Shown: in pieces, positions 43,051 to 56,362 of the stretch
Numbering within the stretch: position 1 is the stretch's first letter
Layout of the letters: every line of letters starts with the position of its first letter
Origin: Plumapathes pennacea
Lineage: Eukaryota; Cnidaria; Anthozoa; Antipatharia; Myriopathidae
Length of the DNA: 64,000 nucleotides
NCBI GenBank assembly: GCA_964036295.1
Contig: OZ038467.1
Span: forward strand, 17,643,670-17,707,669
Reading direction: 5' to 3'
Position numbers and translations under genes: made by a program
Notes under the pieces: generated by a model
What the model was told of the DNA's origin: nothing
Databases searched by the model: none
The model's input: the letters and a program-made list of their open reading frames with translations, nothing else

Positions 43051-44557
43051 TCACGCGCGAGAGAAATATTTGATGGGTCATATTGTTATATATTATTATT
43101 AGTTTAGTTTTAATTTTCATTATTAGTTTTTAGGATTGGTATTAGTATTTTAGGATTAACTTAATATTACTATCTGTAATTTTTATCTTTATTTTAGGTT
43201 TTTTGATTTCATTGTTGAGAAAATTAGCTTTCCAGGAGGGCTCCTGTTGATAGAAGTGACTTTTAGACATTGATGGGACTACCCTCAAGAAATAAAGGTG
43301 TCTGTCTGTCAGCCAGGGTTGATCACTGAACCCATCTGCAAAAAAAGCCTACATTTTCTGCCACAGTAAATACAGAGAAGAAAGTTGCTTTCACACCCAT
43401 GCAATTCAGTTTGAAATATGGTTTAGTGAACATAAAGCTTTTAAAGTTTACCTTACGTCCTTTGTCACTATCAGGCAGGTAACAAACTCGAGGGAAGCCG
43501 CGGGCCTTGAAACGCTTCCCTGCATTTGGGTGCTCAGGACCCTAAATGTAACAGCATTAATATTTTAAACAAAGTATGGTACCCACATGTATGAGGACAA
43601 TGCTTTTATTTTACTTTTGATCTGTGCGTATGTATAAAATCATTTCACATCTTTCAATAACCAATCCATGTTATAATTTCATCTGCCTTTGACATGACCT
43701 AAATGTGTCGGTATACCTATCTATCATTAACTTTACTGGAGTATTCGAAAAGTGTTGTGATGGTATAAGGGATGGGTATTTGTGGAATGCAGGATACATC
43801 AAATAATTTCTTCTGAATCAGTAGAACTTTGCTATCTTGAACTCTCAAGGGAAGCAAGAAATACAGTAGTAGTTCAATATAGTGGGGGATCAATATAGCA
43901 GGGTTCTACCAAGGGAAATTCATACCAAGTTCATTTCCGAGGGAAATCGGATTCTGTTCAAGATAATGGGGAGTTTGAGATAACCGAGTTCAAAATAGAG
44001 AGGATACCTGTTAAATAGACACTTGTATCACATGCAAGACCCACATCCTGGTATTGATTTGGAATAATATGTATGAAACATCAAATGCCCTTGGGAACCA
44101 GTCAATATTTATACCGGGTGGGGGGAGGGGGGCTACTCCTTTTTTAGATTACAAGAGGGAGGGAAGAGATCACTTTTGTTGATATCGCCTTTGCAACGGC
44201 GAAGACTTAAAAGATCACGTTTTTCCCATAACCTGTCAATAAAACGGCCAAAACATTCCGGAAGAGTTATTGATCGATAGATCGCTGGGCCAATTCGACC
44301 CACGCATTCATGGTCTTGAACGTTTCTGGTAAACACGGCGTGCGGTGCGGTGGAAATGTGGCGCGAACAGGGCGCGCAAATTGCACCGATGTGCTTCAGG
44401 CGGCAGAGCCGAAGAAACTAAAAGGAGTGATGCTGCGATAAACCCATTTCCTAGGCGGGAATTAGGCGTTCTTCTCTTCTCCGGATGGTGGAATGAGGAA
44501 ACAGTATTACCGTTTTATTGTCTATTATTTTATTGATGTACTGAGCTTTTGCTGTTA
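43051..44557. other. Unassigned stretch with a possible transposon remnant
   Basis: No supported gene. 43818-44005 has CAGTAGAACTTTGCTATCTT near one end and GAGATAACCGAGTTCAAAAT near the other, weakly resembling degraded inverted termini of pogo-like elements. Two short ORFs near 44133-44536 have no recognisable features. Confidence 0.35.
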
Positions 44558-44920
44558 GTGTACCTCAAGCTGGGAGTCAGTTCATTCTGATAAATCAGCA
44601 TAATGTACGTGCAATGGAGGTTCACTTATTTATGATTCTTGTGCTGTTTTTGCTATTAGTGTACCTCAAGCTGGGAATCAGTTCATTCTGATAAATCGGC
44701 ACAGTGTACGCGCATTGGGGGTTCATTTATTTATGATTCTATTTGCTGTTAGTGAACCTCAAGATGCGAATCAGTTTATTCTGATAAATCGGCACAATAT
44801 ATGCGCATTTGAGGTTCACTTATTTATAATTGTTGTGCTGTTTTTGCTGTTAGTGAACCTCAAGCTGGGAATCAGTTCATTCTGATAAATCAGCACAATG
44901 TACGCGCATTGGAGATTCAC
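44558..44920. repeat. Tandem array of four units, each a small inverted-repeat module
   Basis: Units start at 44558, 44659, 44752 and 44853 (spacing 101, 93, 101). Each reads GTGAACCTCAAGCTGGGAAT...TTCTGATAAATCGGCACA and closes with GAGGTTCAC, the complement of its start. So each about 68 bp core is flanked by 9 bp inverted repeats. 44921-45364 shows no supported gene. Confidence 0.85.
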
Positions 44921-45364
44921 TTTGTTAGAATATTTAGCATTCATGCCAGTTACTGATACGATTCTCAGCGTTTCTCATACGTTTCTCGTTGTTAATAGCA
45001 AATAGCAAGAGTTGTAACAATTTCTCCTTTAATGCGTTCTGGGTTAGTTGTCGCACTGTTTGCATTTTATCTCTGGATGTCGAATAATAACATATGTAAC
45101 TCATAAAACCCTTACCTTCGGCAGCGGACGTTTTTAAAGCCCCGAAGAAAATTTCAGCGGCATGAAACCGCGGCAAACCGAGCCTGTTTGCAACAAAACT
45201 CTATTTTTAAAAACGTCGGTTCACCATGAACTTATGCTTCTCTTCATTTTGTCACCTTTCTCGCTCCGTGTGCCGAACGAGGTGTCACCGGTAATTAATG
45301 GCAGCTAAAAATGCGGCCATTTCGGCTGCATTCCATCGGTTACAAAGAGGCTCCGGCTTGTCAT

Positions 45365-45712
45365 GTTCGAAGTCAAACTGTCAAAATCAATTCATAAAAA
45401 GACTAGTCACGCTTTACTCAGATTTACTCGGTGGGTAACCATTTCGCTTCTAAGCTCAAAATGCAGAGCCGCCCAATCTTTAAGAACCAAGTGTATGAGT
45501 GTTGTAATGATGAATTTATAGTTTAATCAGGTTTCATTTAAGCAAGGTGTCAAAAGCCAAGTTATCTATACTGTTTGATATATTTCTGGTTAGAAACTGG
45601 AAGTCTCTCGGAAGTTCCGCTCTTGTCCTTGCTTTCCATTTTAGTTTATTCTGCTCTCGACCCAACTAACGCCGCGAGCTCACTGGCAACGCCAGTCTAG
45701 TTGCACTTAAAT
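45365..45712 (+). repeat. R1 fragment E (3' end only)
   Basis: From GTTCGAAGTCAAACTGTCAA through ACTGGAAGTCTCTCGG to GCGAGCTCACTGGCAACGCC and AGTCTAG. Confidence 0.75.
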
Positions 45713-45778
45713 TAAGAACGGCCAAGATAGCTTATCGTACACGACTTTACGATTCGTTATCCATGTATTTCCATGTAT

Positions 45779-45779
<1 letters not shown>

Positions 45780-45813
<34 letters not shown>

Positions 45814-45955
45814 GACTTTATTAGTAGTATATCCATAAAGGTGGCTCATCTTCACCTACTAACATACTATCTACTAATACTAATATACTACAAAATTACA
45901 ATCAATTATTGCACAAAATAAAGTTTCAATTGGGAGGATAATTTTAAATACATGT
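45780..45955 (-). mobile_element. LINE 3' end, truncated copy
   Basis: (AAT)n followed by AAAGACTTTATTAGTAGTAT and CTTCACCTACTAACATACTA. The block is highly similar to 46891-47040, the 3' UTR of the LINE below. Only the 3' UTR remains, as usual for 5'-truncated LINE copies. Confidence 0.7.
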
Positions 45956-45959
45956 TTGA

Positions 45960-48464
<2,505 letters not shown>

Positions 48465-48470
<6 letters not shown>

Positions 48471-49815
48471 TTTAATGTTCGTCAGTCAGTCTGTCAGTCT
48501 ATCAGTCTGTCATCGGGTGACCTCTAAGGCAATGACGTAATAATAATTATCGATTAGCGTCAAAGCGAGCGCAAAAAAAGGTTTGAACGAAGCAACAATT
48601 TTACGTAACTGCGTTCACAAAAATGAATTTGAAAACTGGAAAACTTGACACAGAACGGTCTCACGATGCTCGTCTTCAAAAGAGAAGGGAACTAGCGGGC
48701 AAAGCGAAATCGAACAGCGCCATATACGTCTAGAGAAAAGACGACTAACATGTTATAACCGACAGCATCATGAACGGAAGCGTGCCCAAGAAACGGCTCC
48801 GCAAAAAGAACAGCGCTTGAAAGCAATTCGGGAGCTTCAGACGCCGTTTTGTGTTAAACTCAGATACTTATTCAGAAAGGACAAACAACAAAGGTCAGTC
48901 AGTGGAAATCGAACAATCACCGTGACAAATATATTCTATCCCGTATCTTCTGTAACTCGATCACTTCAAGAATGTATTAAAATCTGTATGCTAATCATTT
49001 TCCATCGAAGTGTTGTTTTAATACGCTTCTGTCGCCAGTTTCGGCTACCGTATTCGCTCAGAGCAATCGGAACTTGAAGTCTTGAATGATTTAGTCAAAT
49101 GTCTTATTTTTTTCTTTCAAGTCTAACACTGTAACAAATGCTGTAATCATAGACGCGGTGATTGCAGCGAGAATCGTTCACAAGCCCTTTGAAGTATGAC
49201 TAGGTCTGAAGCCCGTGTATAATTTGAAGTAAACCGTTAAAGTTTTGCTTTGATTTTGGGAGAAATCATGCTGTTTTGATCGGGTTCACATACAAAACAA
49301 TTTGAGCTCATTAAATATGCATGCTTGAGTCTTGTGCATGCAGTCCAGAGTAAAAAAAATCGCACAGGAAGCCTATTTAATTGTGCTCCCTATGGATTCA
49401 AAATAGGAAGATCAGTGTTCCTTTTTTCCCGTACTACGGCGGCCGACCAGTTTCAAACCTTAAGTATTAAATTTTGAGAACGTGCTTGGTAGACTGTATG
49501 AATTAATTTTACGTGCCGACTGTGGGAAATACGTACGGCGTCACACAATCAACCGGCGCTTTTTTCAACGCAAAAGTACCGCATAACACACCATTATTTT
49601 TCTCCTTCCTTTGCGTGTCAGCACTTGATTTTGAAGAAAAGATTAAGAAAACACTTCGGTAAAACAAAGGCTGCTCTTGTTGAGCAGTACCAAAGTAAAA
49701 GTCCAATCAATGGCAGAGCGAGGATGTATCTGCGATTATTGTATTTCTAGTATAACAGACCCGAAATTAGCGCAATCTGATGACAGGTTCGTCTCTCTGG
49801 TTTTAATCCCCAGCA
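48465..49815 (+). repeat. R3 copy 2
   Basis: Starts with GCCATCTCGAAATTTAATGT and carries the basic-peptide region (AAACTTGACACAGAACGGTC). It continues through TTCAGACGCCGTTTTGTG and TCGAACAATCACCGTGAC to GCGAGGATGTATCTGCGATT. It is not split by an insertion. Small indels break the basic ORF. Confidence 0.7.
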
Positions 49816-50515
49816 AAGCGAGGGTAATAATCACGGCGCTAATGCAGCAAAATCGTCTTGTTTGGAGACTCCAAGCGGGTCGCCATCTCAAAATTCAATG
49901 TTCGTCACTCTGTCAGACTGTCAGTCTGTCATAGGGCGACCTCTGAGGCAATGACGTAATAATAATTATCGATTAGCGTCAAAGCGAGGTCAAAAACGAA
50001 GGTTTGAACGAAGCAATAATTGTACGTAACTGCGTTCACGAAAATGAATTTGAAAACTGGAAAACTTGACACAGAACGGTCTCGCGAAGCTCGTCTTCAA
50101 AAGAGAAGGGAACAGGCACGGGCAAGGTGGTATCGTGAAACGATCGAACAGCGCCAAATACGTCTAGAGAAAAGACAACAAACATGTTATAACCGACAGC
50201 ATCATGAAAGGAAGCGTGCCAAAGAAACGGCTCCGCATAGGGAACAGCGCTTGAAATAAATCGCGAGCTTCAGACGCCGTTTTGTGTTAAACTCAGATAC
50301 TTATTCAGAAAGTGGAAATCGAACAATCACCGTGATAAATATATTCCATCCCGTATCTTGTAACTCGATCACTTCAAGAATGTATTAAACTGCATGCTGA
50401 TGATTTTCCCTTGAAGTATTGTTTTAATACGCTTCTGTCGCCATTTTCGGCTACCGTATTCGCTCGGAGCAATTGCCCCTTAGAGTCTTGAATGATTTAG
50501 TTAGATGTTATTTTT
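49815..50515 (+). repeat. R3 copy 3, truncated, with intact small ORF
   Basis: Starts CCCCAGCAAAGCGAGGGTAA directly after copy 2, so the two are in tandem. The ORF at 50020-50259 encodes KLDTERSREARLQKRREQAR, then RQIRLEKRQQTCYNRQHHER, then HREQRLK: a 79-residue, highly charged helical peptide of STPR-like type. The copy is cut at about 50515, where the unusual ORF cluster begins. Confidence 0.65.
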
Positions 50516-50844
50516 TTTTTACCAATTTGCTTCTTCACTTCTGGTTTGTTGACATGCTGTCTTACGAAGAACGTAATGTCATGAAACTTATTAATGCAAA
50601 CTTTGTTTTCATCCTGATCTCCCAAAATTATTAGAAAGTAGTAATGACTTGCGGATCCGTCTTTCCTAAGAACCTTCCTAAGTCGAAAAGTTGTCACGTT
50701 CTTTTTTAAAATTATTGGCTTACTCTTTCCCTCAAAATTTTCAATGTAAACTTTCATGATGTAAAACTTGTCGCCTTTTTGGTTCTTCTTCGTCTCAAAG
50801 TCTGTAAATCTTAAGTTTACAGTTTTTAGATCTTCGATATTCAT
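50497..50844 (-). CDS. Hypothetical protein in a virus-like ORF cluster
   Basis: 115 residues starting MNIEDLKTVNLRFTDFETKK. It is lysine-rich, beta-prone (KFYIMKVYIENFEGKSKPII, HYYFLIILGDQ) with a basic tail (KKQIGKKK). No stops or repeats. I do not recognise it. The pattern of a short beta-rich, lysine-rich protein could suit a nucleic-acid-binding or structural viral protein, which is a guess. It is the first of several minus-strand ORFs at 50497-51700. Confidence 0.4.
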   Translation of the reverse strand: MNIEDLKTVNLRFTDFETKKNQKGDKFYIMKVYIENFEGKSKPIILKKNVTTFRLRKVLRKDGSASHYYFLIILGDQDENKVCINKFHDITFFVRQHVNKPEVKKQIGKKKITSN

Positions 50845-50984
50845 TCTTCTTGAGTGTTATATTTTTATCTTTAAACCTGTATCCTATTACTTTCAAACTA
50901 TTTTACATCACAAAATTCTCCCGAAGGGGGTTCCCCGTAATTACGTATAATCCAATTGTTTTCGCTTTGAGGTTACTTTCACGT

Positions 50985-51019
50985 GAACAGTTTTGCATAA
51001 CAATAAATGTTCACGTGGA
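50985..51019. promoter_or_regulatory. Inverted CACGTGAACA repeats between ORFs
   Basis: TTCACGTGAACA and TGTTCACGTGGA face each other around an AT-rich loop. TTCACGTGAACACTCTCACGTG recurs at 51170-51190. Each contains the E-box CACGTG. It could be a hairpin terminator-like or promoter element of the cluster. Role unknown. Confidence 0.4.
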
Positions 51020-51081
51020 GGACAATAGGTTGCATTCCTGAGTTCCCTAGTAACTTGAGTTGGTCGTCGTAAACAAAAAAA

Positions 51082-51294
51082 CTAATTTCGATTTAGCTGG
51101 TTGGTAAGGAGGTCTGGAATGTTGTCCATTGTTACGCGCGTGATACCTATTCTTATCTCAAAAATCTTCACGTGAACACTCTCACGTGGGGACCTTGTGT
51201 GTGAAGAACAATGTAAAAGATTAGAATTCATAACATCATTCGTTATGAATTCGTTTGTCATGTCATACTTCAATAAATTAAGTCTCACAACCAA
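51082..51294 (-). CDS. Small hypothetical ORF in the cluster
   Basis: 70 residues, MVVRLNLLKYDMTNEFITND... ending MDNIPDLLTNQLNRN. Not recognised. Its upstream half spans a hairpin GAATTCATAAC / GTTATGAATTC at 51224-51252, so the true start may be the internal Met. Confidence 0.25.
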   Translation of the reverse strand: MVVRLNLLKYDMTNEFITNDVMNSNLLHCSSHTRSPRESVHVKIFEIRIGITRVTMDNIPDLLTNQLNRN

Positions 51295-51304
51295 AGAGTC
51301 GTGT

Positions 51305-51535
51305 TACAGCGTCACGCATCTCTATTTATCAAAATCCTTACAAGAGTATTTTTGTCTTCCATGAGAGCACATCCGGCGCCGCCACAATCCTTACAAAAGA
51401 ACCTTCGTCTCCCGTATTCACACATCATTGACCCGCCGCAATCTCTGCAAGATGACTTATGCTTATTGTATTTACATATCTGCGCCCCTTCGCAACCCTT
51501 ACAAAACTATTTATACTTTCCATGCTCACAATAAT
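51305..51535 (-). pseudogene. Cys-His repeat protein of a type known from large DNA viruses and protists, broken
   Basis: On the minus strand four units of about 18 residues follow one another: YCEHGKYK-stop-FCKGCEG, QICKYNKHKSSCRDCGG, MMCEYGRRRFFCKDCGG, then after a frameshift MCSHGRQKYSCKDF. The pattern is C-x-x-G/N-x-x-K/R-x-x-C-K/R-x-C-x-G. From memory, repeats of this CEHGRxKxxCKDCGG kind occur in giant viruses, algae and other protists and not in ordinary animal genes. One in-frame stop and one frameshift show decay. The pairs of Cys probably bind zinc. The origin could be viral, algal-symbiont or an unknown mobile element. Confidence 0.6.
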
Positions 51536-51552
51536 ACCTTAACCTGTCTTTA

Positions 51553-51681
51553 TTAGAGGCTCTGGAAGTCAACTCTCTCAACAAAGGAGGTCTTCTCAGA
51601 CGGTTCGAGAACTGGCGTGTTAATGTCTCGTACCGGTTCGTCCATAATATTCTTTGGTTCTCTCGCAGTATTCAAAGCCAT
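51553..51681 (-). CDS. Small hypothetical ORF at the head of the cluster
   Basis: 42 residues beginning MALNTAREPKNIMDEPVRDI and ending FVERVDFQSL, followed about 15 bases later by the Cys-His repeat frame. No known motif. The run AAAAAAAAGATGG gives the start. 51690-51851 beyond is AT-rich with direct repeats of CTTTTAACATA. Confidence 0.3.
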   Translation of the reverse strand: MALNTAREPKNIMDEPVRDINTPVLEPSEKTSFVERVDFQSL

Positions 51682-51851
51682 CTTTTTTTTAACATTTCTT
51701 AATCTTTTAAGCTAAAATTCAAATTGGTAAAAGGGAAACCCCCTGAAATCATCGTTTCAACATATAACGTCAATCACTTTTAACATATAAGTAATATGTT
51801 AAAATATTTCATCGTTTTAACATAATGACGTCACTGACTTTTAACATAAAT

Positions 51852-52686
51852 AATCCCCGAGCGAAGCGAGGGTAATAATGACGACGCTAATGCAGCAAAA
51901 TTGCCCTATTTAAAGACTCCAAGTGGATCGCCATCTCGAAATTTAAAGTTCGTCAGTCATTCAGAGTTACGTACGACTTTTTAGGCCAGGTGCCAAGGGC
52001 AATGACGTAATAATTATCGATTAGCGTCTCTGCCAGTGTTTTTACTGACATTCAGAACAAAAAAAAAAGATTTAAACGAAGGAACAATTGTACGTAACTG
52101 CGTTTACGAAAATGAATTTGAAAAGTGGAAAACTTAAACACAAAGGTCTCGTGAAGCTCGTCTTCAAAAGAGAAGGGAACAGGCTCGGGCAAGGCGGAAT
52201 CGTGAAATGATCGAACAGCGCCAAATACGTCTCGAGAAAAGACAACTATCATGTTATAACCGACAGCATCATGAACGGAAGCGTGCTGAAGAAATGGCTC
52301 CGCAAAGGGAACAGCGCTTAAAAGCAAATCGGGAGCTTCAGACGCCGTTTTTTGTTAAACTCAGATACTTATTCAGAAAGGACAAGCAACAAAGGTCAGT
52401 CACAGTGGAAATCGAACAATCACCGTGGCAAATATATTCTGTCCCGTATCTTGTAACTCAATCACTTCAAGAATGTATTAAAATCTGTATGCTGATCATT
52501 TTCCCTCGAAGTATTGTTTCAATACGCTTTTATCACCAGTTTCGGCTACCGTATTTGCTCAGAGCAATCGGAACCTGGAGTCTTGAATGATTTAATCAGA
52601 TGTCTTATTTTTTCCTTCAAGACTAAAACTAACAAAAGCGGTGATTGCAGCGCGAATCGTTCACAAGCCCTTTAAAGTATGACTAG
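51852..52686 (+). repeat. R3 copy 4, upstream part (split by Harbinger)
   Basis: CCCCGAGCGAAGCGAGGGTA through the basic-peptide region (52111-52320) to TTTAAAGTATGACTAG, where the transposon is inserted. The remainder resumes at 56523 (TACGTCTGAAGC). R3 copy 2 reads GTATGACTAGGTCTGAAGC without interruption, giving the empty site. Confidence 0.75.
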
Positions 52687-52935
52687 GGGCCCGTTCACAC
52701 TTGACGAAAAAAGCGATCTGAGATCGATCTGAGATCGATCTGGCAAAATGCGTTTTAAGTGTGAACGCTCCAAGCGATCTCAGATCGATCTAACTCAGCT
52801 CGCATTAGGAGGTGGTCTGAGATCGATCTGAGATCGGTCCGCCTCCAGTGTGAACGCAAGCGGACTGAGAACCGGGCTGACCGGGAAATCTGGTGAAAAG
52901 TCAGTACGCGTCCTTCCCGCGTTTTTCGATTAACT

Positions 52936-54390
52936 ATGGCGAAGCGGGGAGAAGCGTGGTCTCCTGCTGAGACAAAAGCACTAATTGCAGCATGGGGGGA
53001 TCGAAAAATTCAGGGAAAGATGGATACGCAGCACAGAAATGCTGAAGTTTATGCAGCCATCGCGGAAGCCTTGTTAAATGCTGGCTTTGAGGGCCGTGAT
53101 ATGAAGCAATGCCGCACAAAGGTCAAACACCTGAAGACGGAGTATAAGAAGTTCAAGGACTCTTTGGCGAAGTCTGGGAATTCCAGAAAGACGCCACCTC
53201 CATTTTTTCAGGAGCTGGACAACTTTTTAGGCGACCGGCCTGAGGCAACCGGCCTCGAAAACGCTATTGACACATCTACCCGTGGAACTGCCTCCACTGA
53301 ACACGAAGCAGATGAAGAAAACGGTAAGCGTTTCGTCTTGGAATAGACTGAATAAGGTCAACACTCAGGCTGCCTGTCACACTTGTAGTTCGTTTGTTGC
53401 CAGCTAACTAATAACAGGAACATCATTATTATTCCAGTCCATCATAATATGTATGTCCTTGAATCAAGCTGTTTATTTATGTATGATGTCCGATTCGAGT
53501 TCGCCTTTGTATTTATTCATATAGAAAGTACTACCACTTTGGTGGTTTGCCAAATCCAGAATTACAGCTTTTCGCTTATTTTCTCAGGTGATGAGCTATA
53601 TGAAAAGTATGGGAGGGGGGTGATGGTGGAAAAAGAATGTGCTCAATGTGGCTACAAAGAGATGGTGCACACAGCAGGAGCTTTTGTAGAAAGTGGTTGC
53701 ACCAGAGTCTACGCCGAGGAAGACGAGTTTAATTGCCCAAACTGTCAACTGGATGACTGCATTGGAGGTAGATTTCTGAGCATACACCTTATGAAAAGTA
53801 CTCAGGGTGCCCCAAGTTCCTCCCCCCCCCCCTCCCCCCACTAACCCCCTGCCCACCCCTATCTATTCTTCAAGAAACATCCATTATTCTATCAAAATTC
53901 ATTATAGATGGCCTATGTCACATGATGTGATTTTCAAAAAGGGCATTCTTTTGTTCAATTCCGCATTGTAAATGATGTTGGCAATGACTTTACAGGCAAT
54001 GGAACATTGGATGCTTCGGAAGCATCCAGTACATCTACAGAATTTGAAACAGCAGCACAGACTCCCCAGAAAAGGAAGGCAATGGCAAAACCACCCAAGA
54101 AGAAAGTGAAAGCCCAAAAAATTGGTGCCATGGAGAAAGCAATGGCAGCTTTTCTTGAGTATCAGAAGGAGACAGATACTAAGTACCTCAACCATATGAC
54201 AGAGCAAGTAGAAAGAGATGCTGCATTGCGAATGGAAGAGATAAAAGCACAGAAGGAATCTTCTGAACTGTTGGCTAGGATGTTGTCCTTTAATGCTCCC
54301 CAACAGCTAGTTTATTCGGTACCAAGGGAGGATCCTTCAGGGTCACAAAATATCAGTTATGCCAACTCACAGTCATATTTCCAATTGTAA
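52936..54390 (+). CDS. Harbinger Myb/SANT-like DNA-binding protein, three exons
   Basis: Exons 52936-53323, 53588-53767 and 53996-54390. Every junction has GT/AG and the phases agree, giving 320 residues. Residues about 5-95 form a trihelix/Myb-like domain: WSPAETKALIAAWGD, then VYAAIAEALLNAGFEGRDMK, then QCRTKVKHLKTEYKKFKDSL, then PPPFFQELDNFLGDRP. Exon 2 has ECAQCGY and FNCPNCQLDDC, a probable zinc-binding CxxC pair. Exon 3 has a lysine-rich nuclear-signal-like block (PPKKKVKAQK) and a coiled-coil-prone helix. Known: in this superfamily the Myb-like partner enters the nucleus, binds the transposase and recognises the ends. The frame is intact here. Confidence 0.88.
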
Positions 54391-54668
54391 ATTGGCTCAG
54401 TGACTTTCTGTCTGTTTTCGTTTATCAATAGTGTAAGCTAGCTTTGTCTTCAAGTTACCTTGATAAAATGTTGAAATTACCAGTGGTAGATTGACAATAC
54501 ATTTATACTGTTTTCTTGTCTCACTTTTTCCTCTTGTTTGTTTGTACAGAAATAACTATATTATGATGAGCAACATTAAAACATGCATAGCATATCTTAT
54601 GCAAGCAAGACTGTTGCACCATTATGCCCAATAAGACAAAATGTTGTTTGTTTGTAAATAATTAAAAG

Positions 54669-56362
54669 CTATGATGATGAACAATATTGAACCAAAGCAT
54701 TTCTTATAGCACTGGCTGTTGTACCATCAGCCATGTCCAATGAGACAGACTGGTCAGGGCTGTCTACCTGAATGTTGGCTAGCAATTCATCATCAAATTC
54801 CTCATTCCTTGATTCACAAAGATTGTGTAGCACACAGCAAGCAGCTGCTTTTGTTGGAAGATATTTCAGAGTTGTATCATTTCGTTTAAGTAGACATCTA
54901 AATCTACCCTTGAGCCTCCCAAAGGCAGCTTCAACAACCATCCTTGCTCTGCTCAAACGGTAGTTGAAGTGCTTTTGCTCTGCTGTCAGGGTACCATTTT
55001 CAGGGAATCGTTTCATCAACCATGGCAGCAATGGGTAGGCTGGGTCCCCAATAATCTGCAGAGGAACATCTACACCAGCAATCTCTTCTGTGCACTGCAA
55101 AAAAGGGACAAAATTTCAACCACTACTGTACTTAAGCATACACATACACTTGTATTCTTGGTTTGCACTCACTGCCTTCTTATGACGTCACATGCAAACC
55201 AAGAATACATACATACACAATGTACATACATACATATAAATACTATTACATACATACATACATACAGTACATACATACATACCTATTACATACATACACT
55301 CATACATGAAAACATGATTGTATACAGACAATGTATATGCATATTACATACATTTGGAAAAAGGTTTCCACTTTGAGCCTTCTCATACAGACTAGAGTTT
55401 ACCAGCACTCTGGCATCATGGACCTTGCCTGGCCATTTTATGCATATGTCTGTGAACCTTTCAATATAATACAATTGATCATCGAGTTACAAAGTGTGAT
55501 AATCAATTAGTTGGATAGAAATTAAAATATTTTGAGCTAATATCTCTTCAGAAGAACAAACAAAATTATTCCCCATCCCTGACCGTTCCCACCATCCTAA
55601 TGTAAAACTATTATTTACAATTTGATATTCTTAATTACTCATACCTGCATGCATGGTCCACGACAGCCTGCATTATAATGGAGTACCTCCCTTTTCTGTT
55701 GTAATAATCAGAGCTGCACTCTGGAGGGGCCACAATTTCAATGTGTGTGCCGTCAATTGCGCCCACACACTGCGGGAAATTCCAGGTCGAACGAAACCCA
55801 GCGACAGACTTCTCAAGGTCTTCCCCAGTTGGCCATTTCACGTACAGTGGCAAGAGCTGGCAAACAATGGCTTGACACACTTCGTTTACTATGGTGCACG
55901 CTGTTGACTTTCCAGTGTCAAATCGCCACGCTAGTGAACGCATGTCCTCCCCCGTGGCTAGGTGCCAGATACGCAATGCAACTCGTTTCTCGGTAGGGAT
56001 GGCATCTCTCATTCGAGTATTTTGCTTCGTCAGCGTTGCATCCAGTTGTTGGCAAATGAAGAGAAAGTTGTCTTCTTTAGGCGGAAGTTTTGGACCCAAA
56101 GGTGGTCGAAATCAGGGCCATCCCAGCTGCTTACGGTTCTCTCCCAAAAGAAACTGCCAGCCCTCCCAGGTTCTACCCAATAGATCCGTGGTTTAACCTG
56201 GAGTACGTTCGAGATCAAGAATAAAAAGGATTCCTGCACCCTTCTTCTTCGAGCCATCAGGCTTCTCAGGTCTCCTTCGCTTGCCGATCTTTTCGCTTTC
56301 TGTTTCCTGGTGAAACGACGCCATTCTTCCTCCACATACTTCAGAAGAGCTCTTTCCGCCAT
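54669..56362 (-). pseudogene. Harbinger DDE transposase, three exons, one frameshift
   Basis: Exons on the minus strand: 56362-55645, 55457-55352 and 55094-54669, with GT/AG borders. The catalytic triad is present: Asp in VGAIDGTHIEI (55752-55754), Asp in IIGDPAYPLLPWL (55044-55046) and Glu in RMVVEAAFGRLKGRF (54930-54932). A helix-turn-helix region (LAWRFDTGKSTACTIVNEVC) precedes the first Asp. In exon 1 the frame shifts near 56064-56070, between FRLKKTT and FLFICQQL. Exon phases close only if one base is missing there, so the defect is probably a one-base deletion and the protein is truncated. Intended length about 416 residues, normal for the family. Intron 2 (55095-55351) holds TACA microsatellites and a hairpin (GTATTCTTGGTTTGCA). 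Confidence 0.9.

Noticed and set aside
53596..53856. Glycine-rich minus-strand protein
   Set aside because: Antisense to the zinc-module exon and a C-rich intron stretch. No supporting features.
54007..54390. Separate small gene
   Set aside because: It is the third exon of the Harbinger Myb-like gene. Splice sites and phases join it to 53588-53767.
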